33,658 nt of DNA, from assembly GCA_947177395.1 (NCBI GenBank), contig CAMWUI010000033.1, forward strand, positions 1-33,658, given 5' to 3'. The position numbers were made by a program, and so were the translations under genes. The notes beneath the pieces are model-generated. The model was given only the letters and a program-made list of their open reading frames with translations, was not told the origin of the DNA and did not search any database. Origin of the DNA: an uncultured Paraprevotella sp. Its GTDB lineage: Bacteria; Bacteroidota; Bacteroidia; Bacteroidales; Bacteroidaceae. Positions 22,684 to 32,400 of the stretch are shown piece after piece. Position 1 is the first letter of the stretch. Every line of letters begins with the position of its first letter.

Positions 22684-24813
22684 ATGGAATTGTCTGTATT
22701 GTCTTCCTATTTTCCTGTGACGGATCCTACATGGATTTTTTTCCTGGTGTTGAGCATCGTTCTCTTCGCCCCCTTGTTGCTTGGCCGGTTGCGTATTCCG
22801 CATATCATCGGCATGATTCTGTCCGGGGTGGTAATCGGTCCCCACGGACTGCATATATTGGACCGGGACAGCAGTTTCGAACTGTTCGGGCAGGTGGGGC
22901 TGTATTATATCATGTTTCTGGCCAGTATGGAGATGGACATGCAGGACATGAGGCGCATACGGGGAAAAGCGCTGGTGCTCGGACTAGCCGCTTTTATCAT
23001 TCCGCTGGGACTGGGCATTGCCTCCAATCTCCTGCTGTTGAAGTACGGTCTGGTCACGTCCGTGTTGCTGGCCAGTATGTATGCTTCCCATACGCTGATA
23101 TCCTATCCGATAGTCATCCGTTACGGTGTGTCCCGGCATCGCAGCGTGAGCATTGCCGTGGGCGGCACAATTGTTACGGACACGCTTACGTTGCTGGTAC
23201 TGGCGGTTATCGGCGGTATGTTTAAAGAAGACACGCAGGGATGGTTCTGGATCATATTGCTGTTGAAGGTTATTTTGCTTTCGGCTGTCATCATCTATGC
23301 TTTTCCGCGCATCGGCCGCTGGTTTTTCCGCCGTTACAACGATGGCGTGCTTCAGTATATATTCGTGCTGGCCATGGTCTTTCTGGGGGCGGGCCTGATG
23401 GAGCTCGTGGGTATGGAAGGCATTCTGGGCGCTTTTCTCGTGGGGCTTGTGCTCAACCGTCTTATACCGCATTCCTCTCCGTTGATGAACCACTTGGAGT
23501 TTGTGGGCAACGCTCTGTTTATCCCTTATTTTCTGATAGGGGTGGGGATGATTATAGACGTGCATGTCCTGTTCGGTACGGGGGATGCGCTCAAGGTGGC
23601 GGCAGTCATGATAACGATGGCGCTCACCGGCAAATGGCTGGCATCGTGGCTTACGCAGAAGGTTTTCCGAATGAGCGGATTGGAGCGGGAGCTGATGTTC
23701 GGACTGAGCAATGCCCAGGCAGCTGCCACGTTGGCTGCCGTATTGGTAGGGTATAATATCGTTTTGCCGGATGGCAGCCGTTTACTGAACGAGGATGTAC
23801 TCAACGGTACCGTCGTGTTGATTCTGGTTACATGCGTGGTCAGTTCGCTGATTACGGAACACACGGCGCGGAAACTGGCTTTGAGCGGTGAGGGGATGAG
23901 CGAGGAGCGGGGACCGGTGGAAGACTCCACCCTGATAGCGCTGGCTTATCCGGATACGATGGAGGCCATCGTGAACATGGCGCTGATGATGAGGCGGCCG
24001 ACGAACGACATACCCTTGCAGGCGATTAACGTGGTGCTCGACGACGACCATCGGGCACGTGAGGCCGGGCGCAAGCTGCTGGACAACGCCGTGCGCATCG
24101 CTGCCGCGGCCAATGTGCAGATGCAGGCCCGGGTGCGTCTGGCTACGAACCTGTCCAACGGCATCATTCATGCCGTGCGCGAAAATGATTTCTCGGAAGT
24201 GATGGTGGGACTGCATCTACAGTCATCGCCGGACGAGTCGTTTTTCGGTCCCGTCCTGCTGAATCTGTTGAGCGGGCTGAACCGTCAGATTATGATGGTG
24301 CGCAGTACGATTCCGGTCAGCACCGTGCGGCGCATCCATGTCGCGATTCCGGCCAAGGCCGAATATGAAGCCGGATTCACGCACTGGGTGGAGCATGTGG
24401 CCTGTCTGGCTAATTCTCTGGGTTGCCGTATCACATACAACGGCCATCCGGCCACTCTGAGGCTTGTCGGGCGTTATCTGCAGAAATACTATCCTTCTGT
24501 GCGGGCGGAATATTACGAGACGGATGGCGGGAACGAACTGAAACGTATGTCAAAGGAGATTCGTCCCGACCATCTGCTGGTGATTGTTTGTGCCCGTCGC
24601 GGCTCCATCTCTTTCCGGCCTTCGCTGGATCACATTCCTCACCAGATAAAGAAGTATTATATGGAGACCAGTCTGCTGGTGATATTCCCCGACGGGTACG
24701 CCGATTCGGCGACCCACAATCTGAGTACGGTGGAACCGATGAGCCCCAAGGCACGCTACGAGGCGGCTAAGGAATGGTTCGGCGGATGGCTGAAAAAAAC
24801 GGAGGACGACTGA
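22684..24813 (+). CDS. Cation:proton antiporter (CPA2-like) with C-terminal USP-like domains
   Basis: A 709-residue inner-membrane transporter. Residues about 1-400 form about 12 membrane helices with Na+/H+-exchanger features: the LGRLRIPHIIGMILSGVVIGP segment, a helix with GTIVTDTLTLL (a T-D pair where CPA proteins carry ND or DD), and a second repeat with GMEGILGAFLVGLVLNRL. The cytoplasmic C-terminal 300 residues look like two universal-stress-protein-like domains, which in relatives bind nucleotides and gate transport. The exchanged cation (Na+ or K+) cannot be decided. The stop overlaps the next start (TGATG), heading an operon of four genes. Confidence 0.85.
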   Translation: MELSVLSSYFPVTDPTWIFFLVLSIVLFAPLLLGRLRIPHIIGMILSGVVIGPHGLHILDRDSSFELFGQVGLYYIMFLASMEMDMQDMRRIRGKALVLGLAAFIIPLGLGIASNLLLLKYGLVTSVLLASMYASHTLISYPIVIRYGVSRHRSVSIAVGGTIVTDTLTLLVLAVIGGMFKEDTQGWFWIILLLKVILLSAVIIYAFPRIGRWFFRRYNDGVLQYIFVLAMVFLGAGLMELVGMEGILGAFLVGLVLNRLIPHSSPLMNHLEFVGNALFIPYFLIGVGMIIDVHVLFGTGDALKVAAVMITMALTGKWLASWLTQKVFRMSGLERELMFGLSNAQAAATLAAVLVGYNIVLPDGSRLLNEDVLNGTVVLILVTCVVSSLITEHTARKLALSGEGMSEERGPVEDSTLIALAYPDTMEAIVNMALMMRRPTNDIPLQAINVVLDDDHRAREAGRKLLDNAVRIAAAANVQMQARVRLATNLSNGIIHAVRENDFSEVMVGLHLQSSPDESFFGPVLLNLLSGLNRQIMMVRSTIPVSTVRRIHVAIPAKAEYEAGFTHWVEHVACLANSLGCRITYNGHPATLRLVGRYLQKYYPSVRAEYYETDGGNELKRMSKEIRPDHLLVIVCARRGSISFRPSLDHIPHQIKKYYMETSLLVIFPDGYADSATHNLSTVEPMSPKARYEAAKEWFGGWLKKTEDD

Positions 24814-25553
24814 TGGAACCGGAACTGAAAGCGGCGGCGCACGATGAGTGGAAACAGCGCACAGAATTGTTGTTGGGCGGGGACAAAATGGCTCGACTGG
24901 CGGCGGCGCGCGTGCTGGTCGTGGGACTGGGCGGCGTGGGCGGCTATGCCGCCGAGATGCTGATACGTGCCGGGGTAGGGCATTTGACATTGATGGACGC
25001 GGATAAGGTGCAGGAGAGCAATATCAACCGCCAGTTGTGTGCGTTGCATTCCACTGTCGGCCGGAGCAAGGCAGAAGTGCTGGCGGAGCGCTTCCGGGAT
25101 ATCAGTCCGGCAGCGGGGTTGGACGTGCGTCCGGTCTATCTGGAAGCCGGAGCGGCGGACGTCCTATTGGAAGAGGGTGGTTATGATTTCGTGGTGGATG
25201 CCATCGATACGATAGCGCCTAAATGCTCCTTGATCGAAGCCTGTCTGCGCCGGCGGGTGCCGGTGGTATGCAGCATGGGGGCCGGGGCGAAGACCGACGT
25301 CTCGCAAGTGAGGTTCGCCGACTTGTGGGATACGTATCATTGCGGACTGAGCAAGGCTGTACGGAGCCGCCTGAAAGCCGATGGCTGGCGACATGCCCGC
25401 GTGCCCGTGGTTTTCTGTACGCAGCAGGCCGACCGTCATAGCGTGGTGACGGTGGAGGGAGAGAGAAACAAGAAATCCACAGCGGGCAGTATCGGTTATC
25501 TGACGGCGGTGTTCGGATGCTACCTGGCACAATATGTGTTGGAACGTTTATGA
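24813..25553 (+). CDS. tcdA: tRNA threonylcarbamoyladenosine dehydratase (ThiF/E1-like)
   Basis: ATP-dependent enzyme that dehydrates t6A37 to cyclic t6A in ANN-decoding tRNAs. The 246-residue protein starts with [17 protein letters not shown], then the nucleotide loop [15 protein letters not shown] (36-50), the family segment [20 protein letters not shown] (70-89), and DAIDTIAPK. The ATG at 24813 overlaps the antiporter stop and has GGAGG 8 nt upstream; in-frame ATGs at 24774 and 24786 lie within the antiporter gene and would add non-conserved residues. Members usually hold a CsdA/CsdE-linked partner elsewhere; none is seen here. Confidence 0.88.
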   Translation: MEPELKAAAHDEWKQRTELLLGGDKMARLAAARVLVVGLGGVGGYAAEMLIRAGVGHLTLMDADKVQESNINRQLCALHSTVGRSKAEVLAERFRDISPAAGLDVRPVYLEAGAADVLLEEGGYDFVVDAIDTIAPKCSLIEACLRRRVPVVCSMGAGAKTDVSQVRFADLWDTYHCGLSKAVRSRLKADGWRHARVPVVFCTQQADRHSVVTVEGERNKKSTAGSIGYLTAVFGCYLAQYVLERL

Positions 25554-25572
25554 CAAGAAAAGGAATCGTATT

Positions 25573-26265
25573 ATGATAGATATAAGAGGTATTACCAAAA
25601 GTTTTGGTACGTTGCAGGTGCTGAAAGGCATTAATCTGCATATAAGAAAAGGCGAAGTGGTGAGCATCGTGGGACCGAGCGGAGCCGGTAAGACCACTCT
25701 GTTGCAGATTGTCGGCACGCTGGACAAGCCGGATGCCGGGCGCATCGTGCTGAACGGTATCGACGTGCAGGAATTGTCGAAGAAGGAACTGGCGCATTTC
25801 CGGAATACGCAGATAGGATTTGTGTTTCAGTTTCATCAGTTGCTGCCAGAGTTTACGGCGCTGGAGAATGTCATGATACCGGCTTTCATCGCGGGTAAAG
25901 GACGTAAGGAAGCGGAGCAGCGTGCCCGTGAACTACTCGATTTTATGGGGCTGGGCGAACGGGCATCCCACAAGCCGAACGAACTTTCGGGGGGGGAGAA
26001 GCAGCGGGTTGCCGTGGCGCGTGCGCTGACAAACAATCCGGCCGTGATTCTGGCGGACGAACCGTCCGGCAGTCTGGATTCGCGCAACAAGGAGGAACTG
26101 CATAGCCTGTTCTTCGACCTTCGCGACCGTTTCGGGCAGACGTTTGTCATTGTGACACACGACGAGGGGCTGGCGCGGCTTACGGACCGGACTATCTTTA
26201 TGAAAGACGGACTGGTGACGAATCCGTTGGTAGCCGATGTCGTCGGCGACCAGGAGGAAGGATAA
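25573..26265 (+). CDS. lolD: ABC transporter ATP-binding protein, LolD-like
   Basis: The 230-residue ATPase belongs to the MacB/LolD class that powers lipoprotein release or peptide export with membrane partners. Walker [10 protein letters not shown] (34-42), the Q-loop area [17 protein letters not shown] (84-100), signature [15 protein letters not shown] (138-152) and Walker [12 protein letters not shown] (159-169, E163 catalytic) are intact. The frame extends upstream to 25534, inside tcdA, but the ATG at 25573 matches the conserved [11 protein letters not shown] start and leaves a 19-nt gap. No permease gene is adjacent, as expected when LolC/E lie elsewhere. The symbol is a best guess. 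Confidence 0.85.
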   Translation: MIDIRGITKSFGTLQVLKGINLHIRKGEVVSIVGPSGAGKTTLLQIVGTLDKPDAGRIVLNGIDVQELSKKELAHFRNTQIGFVFQFHQLLPEFTALENVMIPAFIAGKGRKEAEQRARELLDFMGLGERASHKPNELSGGEKQRVAVARALTNNPAVILADEPSGSLDSRNKEELHSLFFDLRDRFGQTFVIVTHDEGLARLTDRTIFMKDGLVTNPLVADVVGDQEEG

Positions 26266-26306
26266 AAGCGAAGGAGAATCTATAAAGAAGAACAGTAGTA
26301 GAGCGT

Positions 26307-27146
26307 ATGAAGATAAAATTGGGTCAGACCAATAGTCTGAAAGTCGTGAAGTCCGTAGATTTCGGAGTATATCTGGATGGCGGAGAGGCCGGTGAGATTC
26401 TGTTGCCGGCCCGTTATGTGCCGAAAGGTTGCAAGCCGGGTGATGAACTGGACGTTTTTGTTTATCTGGACAACGAGGAGCGTCTGATTGCCACGACGGA
26501 GATGCCGCTGGCGCAGGTGGGCGACTTCGCTTGTCTCAGGGTAGCGTGGACCAACAAGTTCGGAGCTTTTCTCCACTGGGGGCCGATGAAAGACCTGTTC
26601 GTCCCTTTCCGGGAACAGAAGATGAGGATGCAGCTCGACCGTTTCTACATCGTGCATGTGCATATCGACGAGGAGACTTATCGCATCGTGGCGTCGGCCA
26701 AGGTCGAAAAGTACCTGTCGGAGGAAAAGCCGCCTTATGCTCCGGACGACGAGGTGGAGGGGCTGGTGTGGCAGAAGACGGACTTGGGGTTCAAGGTAAT
26801 CGTGGACAACCGTTTTGCCGGTCTGCTGTATGATACGGAGATATTCACGTCGCTCCGCACCGGTGACAAGAGACGGATGTTTGTTCGTCAGGTGCGTCCG
26901 GACGGAAAGATCGATCTGGCGCTGAAGCCCCGGGGACAGGCGGCTGTGGAGGACTTTTCGGATGTCCTGTTGCACCATCTGCAGACGAATGCGGGGAGCA
27001 CTCCTCTCTGTGACAAGAGCCCTGCGGAAGAGATTTATTCCGTGTTCGGCGTCAGCAAGAAGGTGTTTAAGAAAGCCGTGGGAGACTTGTACAAGAAGCG
27101 GCTTATCGAACTTTCGGACGCCGGATTGAAATTGATTGAGAAGTAA
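26307..27146 (+). CDS. cvfB: CvfB-family S1 RNA-binding protein
   Basis: A 279-residue protein with three S1-like OB-fold segments (about 1-60, 65-135, 145-210) and a C-terminal winged helix (about 220-279, ending KRLIELSDAGLKLIEK). The architecture and segments such as FGVYLDGGEAGEILLP and KTDLGFKVIVDN match CvfB/YitL, which in Staphylococcus affects virulence-factor expression. Family knowledge suggests RNA binding; no target is known in Bacteroidota. It closes the antiporter-tcdA-lolD-cvfB run, 41 nt after lolD, and converges on the AAA/DUF4143 gene with only 5 nt between stop codons. Confidence 0.8.
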   Translation: MKIKLGQTNSLKVVKSVDFGVYLDGGEAGEILLPARYVPKGCKPGDELDVFVYLDNEERLIATTEMPLAQVGDFACLRVAWTNKFGAFLHWGPMKDLFVPFREQKMRMQLDRFYIVHVHIDEETYRIVASAKVEKYLSEEKPPYAPDDEVEGLVWQKTDLGFKVIVDNRFAGLLYDTEIFTSLRTGDKRRMFVRQVRPDGKIDLALKPRGQAAVEDFSDVLLHHLQTNAGSTPLCDKSPAEEIYSVFGVSKKVFKKAVGDLYKKRLIELSDAGLKLIEK

Positions 27147-27151
27147 ACGCC

Positions 27152-28498
27152 TTACGCTTCCCTCCGTTCTCTGAGAAAACGTTTCAGCAGGAAAGCCAGA
27201 AAATAAGGGAATGTGTAGAACTGGCCGTTGAATCCGATGTTATTGTATCCGAATTTGATTCCATACCTGATATCGCCGTAGCTGTTGCTCTTGACAAGTC
27301 TCCGTAGCGAGGCTGTGGCCCCATCGTTCGCTTTTACCTCGACCGGTATCAAACTCTCCGCGTCACGCACGAAGAAATCCATCTCCAGAGCCGGACTGTC
27401 CTGCTTGTAATAGTAGAGACTGTAACCTTGTTTGACAAGCATATCGCCGACGATGTTCTCGTATATGGCACCTTTGTATGTGCCGAAATTGCGGTTGGTG
27501 CGTAGGTCTTCCTGTGCCTCCTCGTCGAGGGACGCGATCAGCAGTCCTGTGTCCTTGAAGTATATTTTATAGAGTTTCGGGTCATAGTTCCCTTTGAGCG
27601 GGAGTTCGACATCGGCCAGACAATAACAGGGATTGACGATACCGGCCGACGAGAGCCATTCGACCACTCCTGTATAATCGCGGTTGCGGGCGTTTTTACC
27701 CACTTTCGATATCTGGAACCGCTTGTTCTCTTTGGCAAGGAATACAGATATGTGGTTATATACATTTCTGATTTTTGCTTTGTCGAGCCCCTCCGCATAC
27801 TTTGTGATGTCCTCGTCGTAGTCCGCAAGCAGTTGCCGCTGTATGGCGAGAGTACCGCTGAAATTCCTGTTTCTGATGTATGTGTTCACCACGTCCGGCA
27901 TGCCTCCCAGCACCATGTAGTCTCTGAACAGGCCGAAAAGGGTGTCGAGTTCCAGTTGTGAAAAAGGAACGAGCCCGGCCATGTGGCGGTACATATCTTC
28001 GACAAACTCCTGCGGGTATCCTTTGGCCCATAGGAATTCCTCGAAATCCATCGAATGCATTTCGTAGTCCTCTTTGTAACCCACCGAATTGGATTCAATC
28101 TCTTTGTAGTTGATTCCCATCAGGGAACCTGAGCATATCACGTCAAAACGGCCGTCGAGCTTGAAGAACTTCAGGGCGGTGGCGCACTGCGGGCACTCTT
28201 GCAGCTCATCGAAGAAGAATATCGTATCTCCCGGGATGAATTCCACCGACGGGTCGAGCAGCGATATGTTTTTCAGGATATTGTCTACTTCATAACCGTC
28301 ATCGAAGATGCTCTTGAACTTCTGCTGTTCCACAAAGTTTATGGCTATGACGCTCCTGTAGTTCTTCTCGGCAAAGGCTGTCACCGACCGGGTTTTACCT
28401 ATCTGCCTTGCGCCTTTCACTATCATCGGTTTTCTGTCCGGGCTGCTCTTCCATTTCGACAGTATGCTATCTATCTTTCTTTTAAGTGGTTCGCTCAT
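27152..28498 (-). CDS. AAA-family ATP-binding protein with DUF4143 domain
   Basis: A 448-residue protein with an N-terminal AAA_14-type ATPase and a C-terminal DUF4143 domain, a nuclease-like (restriction-endonuclease fold) module. Walker A is GARQIGKT (29-36) and Walker B TIFFFDELQECP; the C-terminal part contains LEMDFFVRD and LIPVEVKAND, matching the D...ExK pattern. Many copies occur per Bacteroidota genome; proposed roles include defence or toxin-like activity, none established here. An in-frame ATG at 28573 exists, but a -7 box TATCTTTG (28521-28528 on the minus strand) lies downstream of it, so the ATG at 28498 is the true start. Confidence 0.85.
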   Translation of the reverse strand: MSEPLKRKIDSILSKWKSSPDRKPMIVKGARQIGKTRSVTAFAEKNYRSVIAINFVEQQKFKSIFDDGYEVDNILKNISLLDPSVEFIPGDTIFFFDELQECPQCATALKFFKLDGRFDVICSGSLMGINYKEIESNSVGYKEDYEMHSMDFEEFLWAKGYPQEFVEDMYRHMAGLVPFSQLELDTLFGLFRDYMVLGGMPDVVNTYIRNRNFSGTLAIQRQLLADYDEDITKYAEGLDKAKIRNVYNHISVFLAKENKRFQISKVGKNARNRDYTGVVEWLSSAGIVNPCYCLADVELPLKGNYDPKLYKIYFKDTGLLIASLDEEAQEDLRTNRNFGTYKGAIYENIVGDMLVKQGYSLYYYKQDSPALEMDFFVRDAESLIPVEVKANDGATASLRRLVKSNSYGDIRYGIKFGYNNIGFNGQFYTFPYFLAFLLKRFLRERREA

Positions 28499-28520
28499 TC
28501 TTTTCACGTTTTCGGTATTG

Positions 28521-28528
28521 CAAAGATA
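28521..28528 (-). promoter_or_regulatory. -7 element of the AAA/DUF4143 gene
   Basis: TATCTTTG on the minus strand, 22 nt before the start at 28498. No good TTG at the -33 distance. It decides the start codon, because the longer frame begins upstream of it. Confidence 0.55.
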
Positions 28529-28642
28529 GTGATATTTCACAGAATCAGCTATGTTCTCAGGGCTGTTTTTCACAAAATCGGGGTAAATCCGGGCTTTTTA
28601 CGTCTTCCATAGGATGGGATTTATGTCTTTTTTGCACAAAAG

Positions 28643-28673
28643 TTTGTGGCAAAGGAGAAAAGTCGTAGTTTTG
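28643..28673 (+). promoter_or_regulatory. Near-perfect promoter of a small gene
   Basis: TTTG (28643-28646), 19 nt, TAGTTTTG (28666-28673). Both elements fit the Bacteroidota consensus exactly. The expected transcription start is near 28680, only 4 nt before the first ATG and 16 nt before the second. Confidence 0.75.
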
Positions 28674-28683
28674 CGGAATATTA

Positions 28684-28839
28684 ATGATAACACAGATGGC
28701 AAGACTTATACGAAATACTCCGGCTCTCTATGGCAAGGACGCAGAGCGTTTTCTTGCCGAAATATCACAACTTCCTTCCGCAGAAGAACGAAGATGTGAA
28801 CGTCAGCGTATTAAGCGAAGCGTAGACGAATTTATGTAA
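28684..28839 (+). CDS. Small conserved-looking protein of unknown function (51 or 47 residues)
   Basis: The frame runs from ATG 28684 to TAA 28839. The second ATG at 28696 is the more likely start, given the transcription start near 28680, and gives 47 residues beginning MARLIRNTPALYGKDAERF. The middle is acidic, the end basic (ERQRIKRSVDEFM), and the whole looks like two or three helices. Short Bacteroides proteins with a similar R-x-T-P-x-L-x-G-K-D-A-x-x-F start exist as far as I recall, all uncharacterised; some sit next to toxin-like genes. No signal peptide or membrane segment. It lies just upstream of a 22-nt repeat array. Confidence 0.65.
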   Translation: MITQMARLIRNTPALYGKDAERFLAEISQLPSAEERRCERQRIKRSVDEFM

Positions 28840-28843
28840 AAAC

Positions 28844-28975
28844 ATGAATTTTGACAGGAACCAGACAAAAAAGAACGGGTTGGTGACAATAGCCGGAAAA
28901 TGGGCTAAAAAAGGGGTGCCTGGAAAAATAAAACTTTCCAGTTGGAAAAATGAAATTACCCAGTTGGAAACATAA
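28844..28975 (+). CDS. Questionable 43-residue reading frame
   Basis: A frame starting 4 nt after the previous stop encodes a lysine-rich peptide (MNFDRNQTKKNGLVTIAGKW at its start). The spacing fits a second gene of a bicistron. However, its last third runs through a 22-nt tandem repeat whose unit length is not a multiple of three, which suggests the region is not coding. Reported with low confidence. Confidence 0.2.
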   Translation: MNFDRNQTKKNGLVTIAGKWAKKGVPGKIKLSSWKNEITQLET

Positions 28976-28992
28976 AAATACCCAATTGGAGG
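28921..28992. repeat. Tandem array of about three and a half 22-nt units with CCA(G/A)TTGG palindromic cores
   Basis: TGGAAAAATAAA (28921), TGGAAAAATGAA (28943), TGGAAACATAAA (28965) and TGGAGG (28987) recur at exactly 22-nt steps. The cores CCAGTTGG (28938-28945, 28960-28967) and CCAATTGG (28982-28989) are near- or fully palindromic. Two helical turns between cores would put bound proteins on the same face of the DNA. Confidence 0.75.
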
Positions 28993-29261
28993 CTTTGGAG
29001 TACATTCTATGAAACATTCATCTTCCATGTTTTAAAAAATATGTACACTACACTTTCTACACGGAGAAACAGAGAAGAACGGATATATCATTTCCGGTAA
29101 TAAACCATCCTCGTAAAATATTCTAATTGTCATGGATATTCAATATAACAATTATCTTCTCCGAATAGGATGACCGTACTTTTTTTTGTTACCATGTAAC
29201 ACTTTTCGTCTATAAGCCCAGGAACACTCGCTTCTTATTACCTCATATCTCTTACTTCTTG
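28993..29261. other. Intergenic stretch without recognisable features
   Basis: A/T-rich sequence with only short frames lacking start-site context. No tRNA, strong hairpin or TAnnTTTG-type promoter with a proper upstream element was found. Confidence 0.5.
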
Positions 29262-29269
29262 ATAAAACA

Positions 29270-29303
29270 GAATCCCCCGGAGAAATTGCTCTCCGAGGGA
29301 TTC
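29270..29303 (-). terminator. Terminator of the surface protein / small peptide operon
   Basis: A 14-bp stem (29270-29283 with 29290-29303, one mismatch) with a 6-nt loop lies 24 nt beyond the peptide stop; the leftward strand continues TGTTTTATC. Confidence 0.8.
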
Positions 29304-29327
29304 CTGTAAGAATGTGGATGCAGTGGA

Positions 29328-29480
29328 TTATTCCTCTGAGCTCCAGATGTTCCATTCGCCGCCGTTACCCAACTGTTCGTTGCCCGGCGTGTCGCCGATG
29401 GAGAGGGAAGCGGCAATCATGCCTTCCAATTGTACTGTCGTAACCTCCACGGCAGGAGCCATATATTGTTTCTTTTTCAT
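29328..29480 (-). CDS. 50-residue peptide with conserved-type leader, unknown function
   Basis: Reads MKKKQYMAPAVEVTTVQLEG at its N-terminus, followed by MIAASLSIGDTPG and a glycine-, asparagine- and tryptophan-containing end (GNGGEWNIWSSEE). Short Bacteroidota peptides beginning MKK(K)xYxxPxxEVxxxxxExxxAxS with a variable C-terminus are common as far as I recall and uncharacterised; the layout of a constant front and variable rear resembles precursor peptides, but no modification enzyme is nearby. There is no cleavable signal peptide. It starts 18 nt after the stop of the 1297-residue gene, shares its promoter, and precedes a strong terminator, so it is very likely a real co-expressed gene. 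Confidence 0.7.
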   Translation of the reverse strand: MKKKQYMAPAVEVTTVQLEGMIAASLSIGDTPGNEQLGNGGEWNIWSSEE

Positions 29481-29498
29481 GATCTGATTTCCTTTTTA

Positions 29499-32400
29499 TT
29501 ACTTAACAATCACTTTCTTACCACCCTTGATATAGATGCCCTTCACCGGTTTTGCCACGCGGCGTCCGGCCAGGTCGTATATTTCGGTAGTCTTTTCGCC
29601 AGTTTCCAATGCGGAGAGGATTTCCTCGATGCCCGTGGCATCTCCGAAGTCGAATGTCAGGCCCTGTACCTCGGCATCAGCCGCAACGGTAACGTATGCC
29701 TTGAAACCGTTGATGTTTTCGCCCGTGTAAGGATAGAAGCCAACCTGGCCGTTCTGATTCTGGAGCGTGTAGACGTTCTCCGGAGTAGCGGTGGTGCTTA
29801 TGGTACCTAAGAGGGTATTGTTCTCTACAGCTGCGGCCTCTCCTGCGATTTCAAAGTTATAAGTGCCGGCGGCAGCTTTCACCAATACGGCTGTGTTGGC
29901 CAGGATGACGTCTGCAACCTGGGACAGTTCGATAGCGGATTTCTCTGTGTTGATGGTACCCGTATAGACTTCTACGTCGGCCGGGATGGTGAGGGCAGTC
30001 GGGGCAAACAATGTTGCATAGCCGGCTGCGCTTACAGTAACAGGAAGCTCCGTTACAGGTTCTACTATCCATAATGTATTGTTTCCGGCCAATTGACCAT
30101 TACGGTTAGCTTGTGTTTGGCTGCCTTTGTCGTGGTTATACAGGTAACGTCCTCCACCACCGGGAACTGGGCTAGCATAGAAGATGTATTGGTCGTTTCC
30201 GTTATCTATGACTTCCCATGTGTTGGAATTGCCTACGGCGCCGGTTTCGCTGGTTTTGTAGGTATACAAGCCGCTGGCGTAGTTGAGCAAATGTTTGTCA
30301 TAGTCATAGTAGAAGATGCTGGCGGCTGTCGTGCCGTCTTCTATCATCGGCATGCGGCTGCCTGTTGCACCTGTTGTCAGATACATTTCGTTGGCTACGC
30401 CCTTGATGCGGTAGAATGCCTTGGTCGGGATAGCGGTGGTCTGTGCATATACACGGCAGGAAGAACCTTCGTCGTTGCCGCCCCATCCTTTTAATGTACC
30501 GTCCTGGTGGTTCAGGTAACTTGAGTCATCGGTCAATTTCCATGCGAAAGAGTGCTCGATGTGGCCGTTCGTTTCGTATAGGAAGAATACGTTCCGGTCG
30601 TCGGTCTCCGACATAACGGATATCGTATTATTGCCGTTTTCGCCCTTGCGGAGGGTCATTGTCTCGCCGGCAGCCTGGTTGTAAATCTTAAATCCGTTGA
30701 ACGGGTCGCCCACAAACGCCCATCTGCGGTTCTTCGTTACATAGCCGGAATTGAGATCCTCCTGAGATAAATCCTGAGACAATTTGATGTTGTTTTCCTG
30801 ATCGGCTTCATAAGCCCATGTCCATGACGGAGTCTGATTTCCGTGCATGTCTACGGCATACCAAGTGGCGTTGGCGTAGCTTTCAGAAGTTGTGAACGGC
30901 AGGTTGCATGTACAAGGAACAGTCACCGTATTGTCGCTGTTGAGCGTCATTTCGCCGATGGTCACGAATGCATAGGTGGCCGGTGCCTCGGGATTGGCCG
31001 TGTCGTAGTTGCCTATGATGCTCTTCTTCACCACGCCGTTTACCGTATAGTTGAACGTAACGTTCTCTAATACGACTCCAGTAGGCTCTTCCACTTCGTG
31101 GATGTACCACGCGGAGCAACCATCGGCGCCTCCGTTCCAGCCTACAGCAGTTCCGCTGACTCCGGCACCGCCCTCATGCTCTCCGGCGTGCATGGAATAG
31201 GCACCATTGGACTTCGGCTTCACATTGAATTGGCCGGGTGCACCAAGGAAAACCAATTCCGTTACCGTTGCTTCCTCGCCCATGGCAAATGCAGCACTTT
31301 GGGTGCTTTGGGGTTGCGGATATTTTTGGTCGGTATAGTTGCGTACTGCATAGCCGCCTTCTGTGGGTGTGATGGTCCATACCTGCTTTCTGTCATATTC
31401 ATTCAGGTTCCCCCATTTCACGTTTTCGCCATTGCTGTACATGGCTTTCTTCACTCCTTGTTGGGTTTCGAAACCAGGGAGTGCGTTGATAATCCTGTAG
31501 AACTTACCGGCCTCCGGCATAATGCGGTCTGTCAGTAAGGCGTTGATGATTTCGGTTTGAGCATTTACTTCAGCAGTTGTTGCATTGGATTTTGCCAGGA
31601 CGGCTTGAGCCGTTGTTATTTTCGCACGATTTTCTTCGGTATCGGCGATATAACCGGGATCCGTACCCCACATGGTTTCTGTTATCTGTCCCAAAGCAGC
31701 AGCCAGTGCCTCTTTGGCGATATCTGCTCCAGCGGCATCGAATTCTACCTCTGTAAATGTGAATGTGCCGCCGAGGTCCGATGCGGAAGCTGTTGCGGTC
31801 CAAACGCCCAGCGTATTGTTTACGTCATTGAGGTGCGTGCCGTCGGTGCCGACGAGCTTGAACTGGTAACCGCTTGTGTTGTTTTTGTAAAGGCCGAATA
31901 AAGCTCCTTCCTCTGCAAATGTGCAACTTTGGCTATTTGTGTTTGTTACATACAATTGTTTGGCCGCTCCGGCTGCCGGGTTGTAAATCTTGAAGCCGTT
32001 GAATGGGTCTCCGGTGAAGGCAAATACATTGTAGGCACTTGCCTCTCCTAAAGCCGTAGCTGAATGTTCTACATGTCCGCTTTCGGGATTATAAGTGGCA
32101 TATTTGGGGGCAGAACGTTGAACAGCGAGTTGATACCAGTGGTTGTCTGATGCGAATGCTCCATTGATTGTGCTTACGGCGAAAGGTAAAGCTGTAACGT
32201 TTATCGTTACGTCATATTCTCCGTTAGCCGTAACCGTACCTTCCGGAATGTTGTAGAACTCTGATGCGGAGACTCCGACTGTTACTGCCGGGAACGGGTC
32301 GCCTTCCATCGCTTCTTTTGTCTGAGTAGCTACGGTGTTACCGTTGAAATCCTTTACTATATATGTGATGCTGTATGTGGGTAGATCTACATTTACCGGA

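Noticed and set aside
22684-24813. Frameshift between the antiporter and the ThiF-like gene
   Set aside because: The TGATG overlap is normal translational coupling; both proteins are complete.
28921-28992. CRISPR array
   Set aside because: Units are 22-nt tandem repeats with no unique spacers and no cas genes.
29152-29355. 67-residue minus-strand frame near the peptide gene
   Set aside because: Spans the terminator hairpin 29270-29303 and overlaps the end of the better-supported peptide gene.
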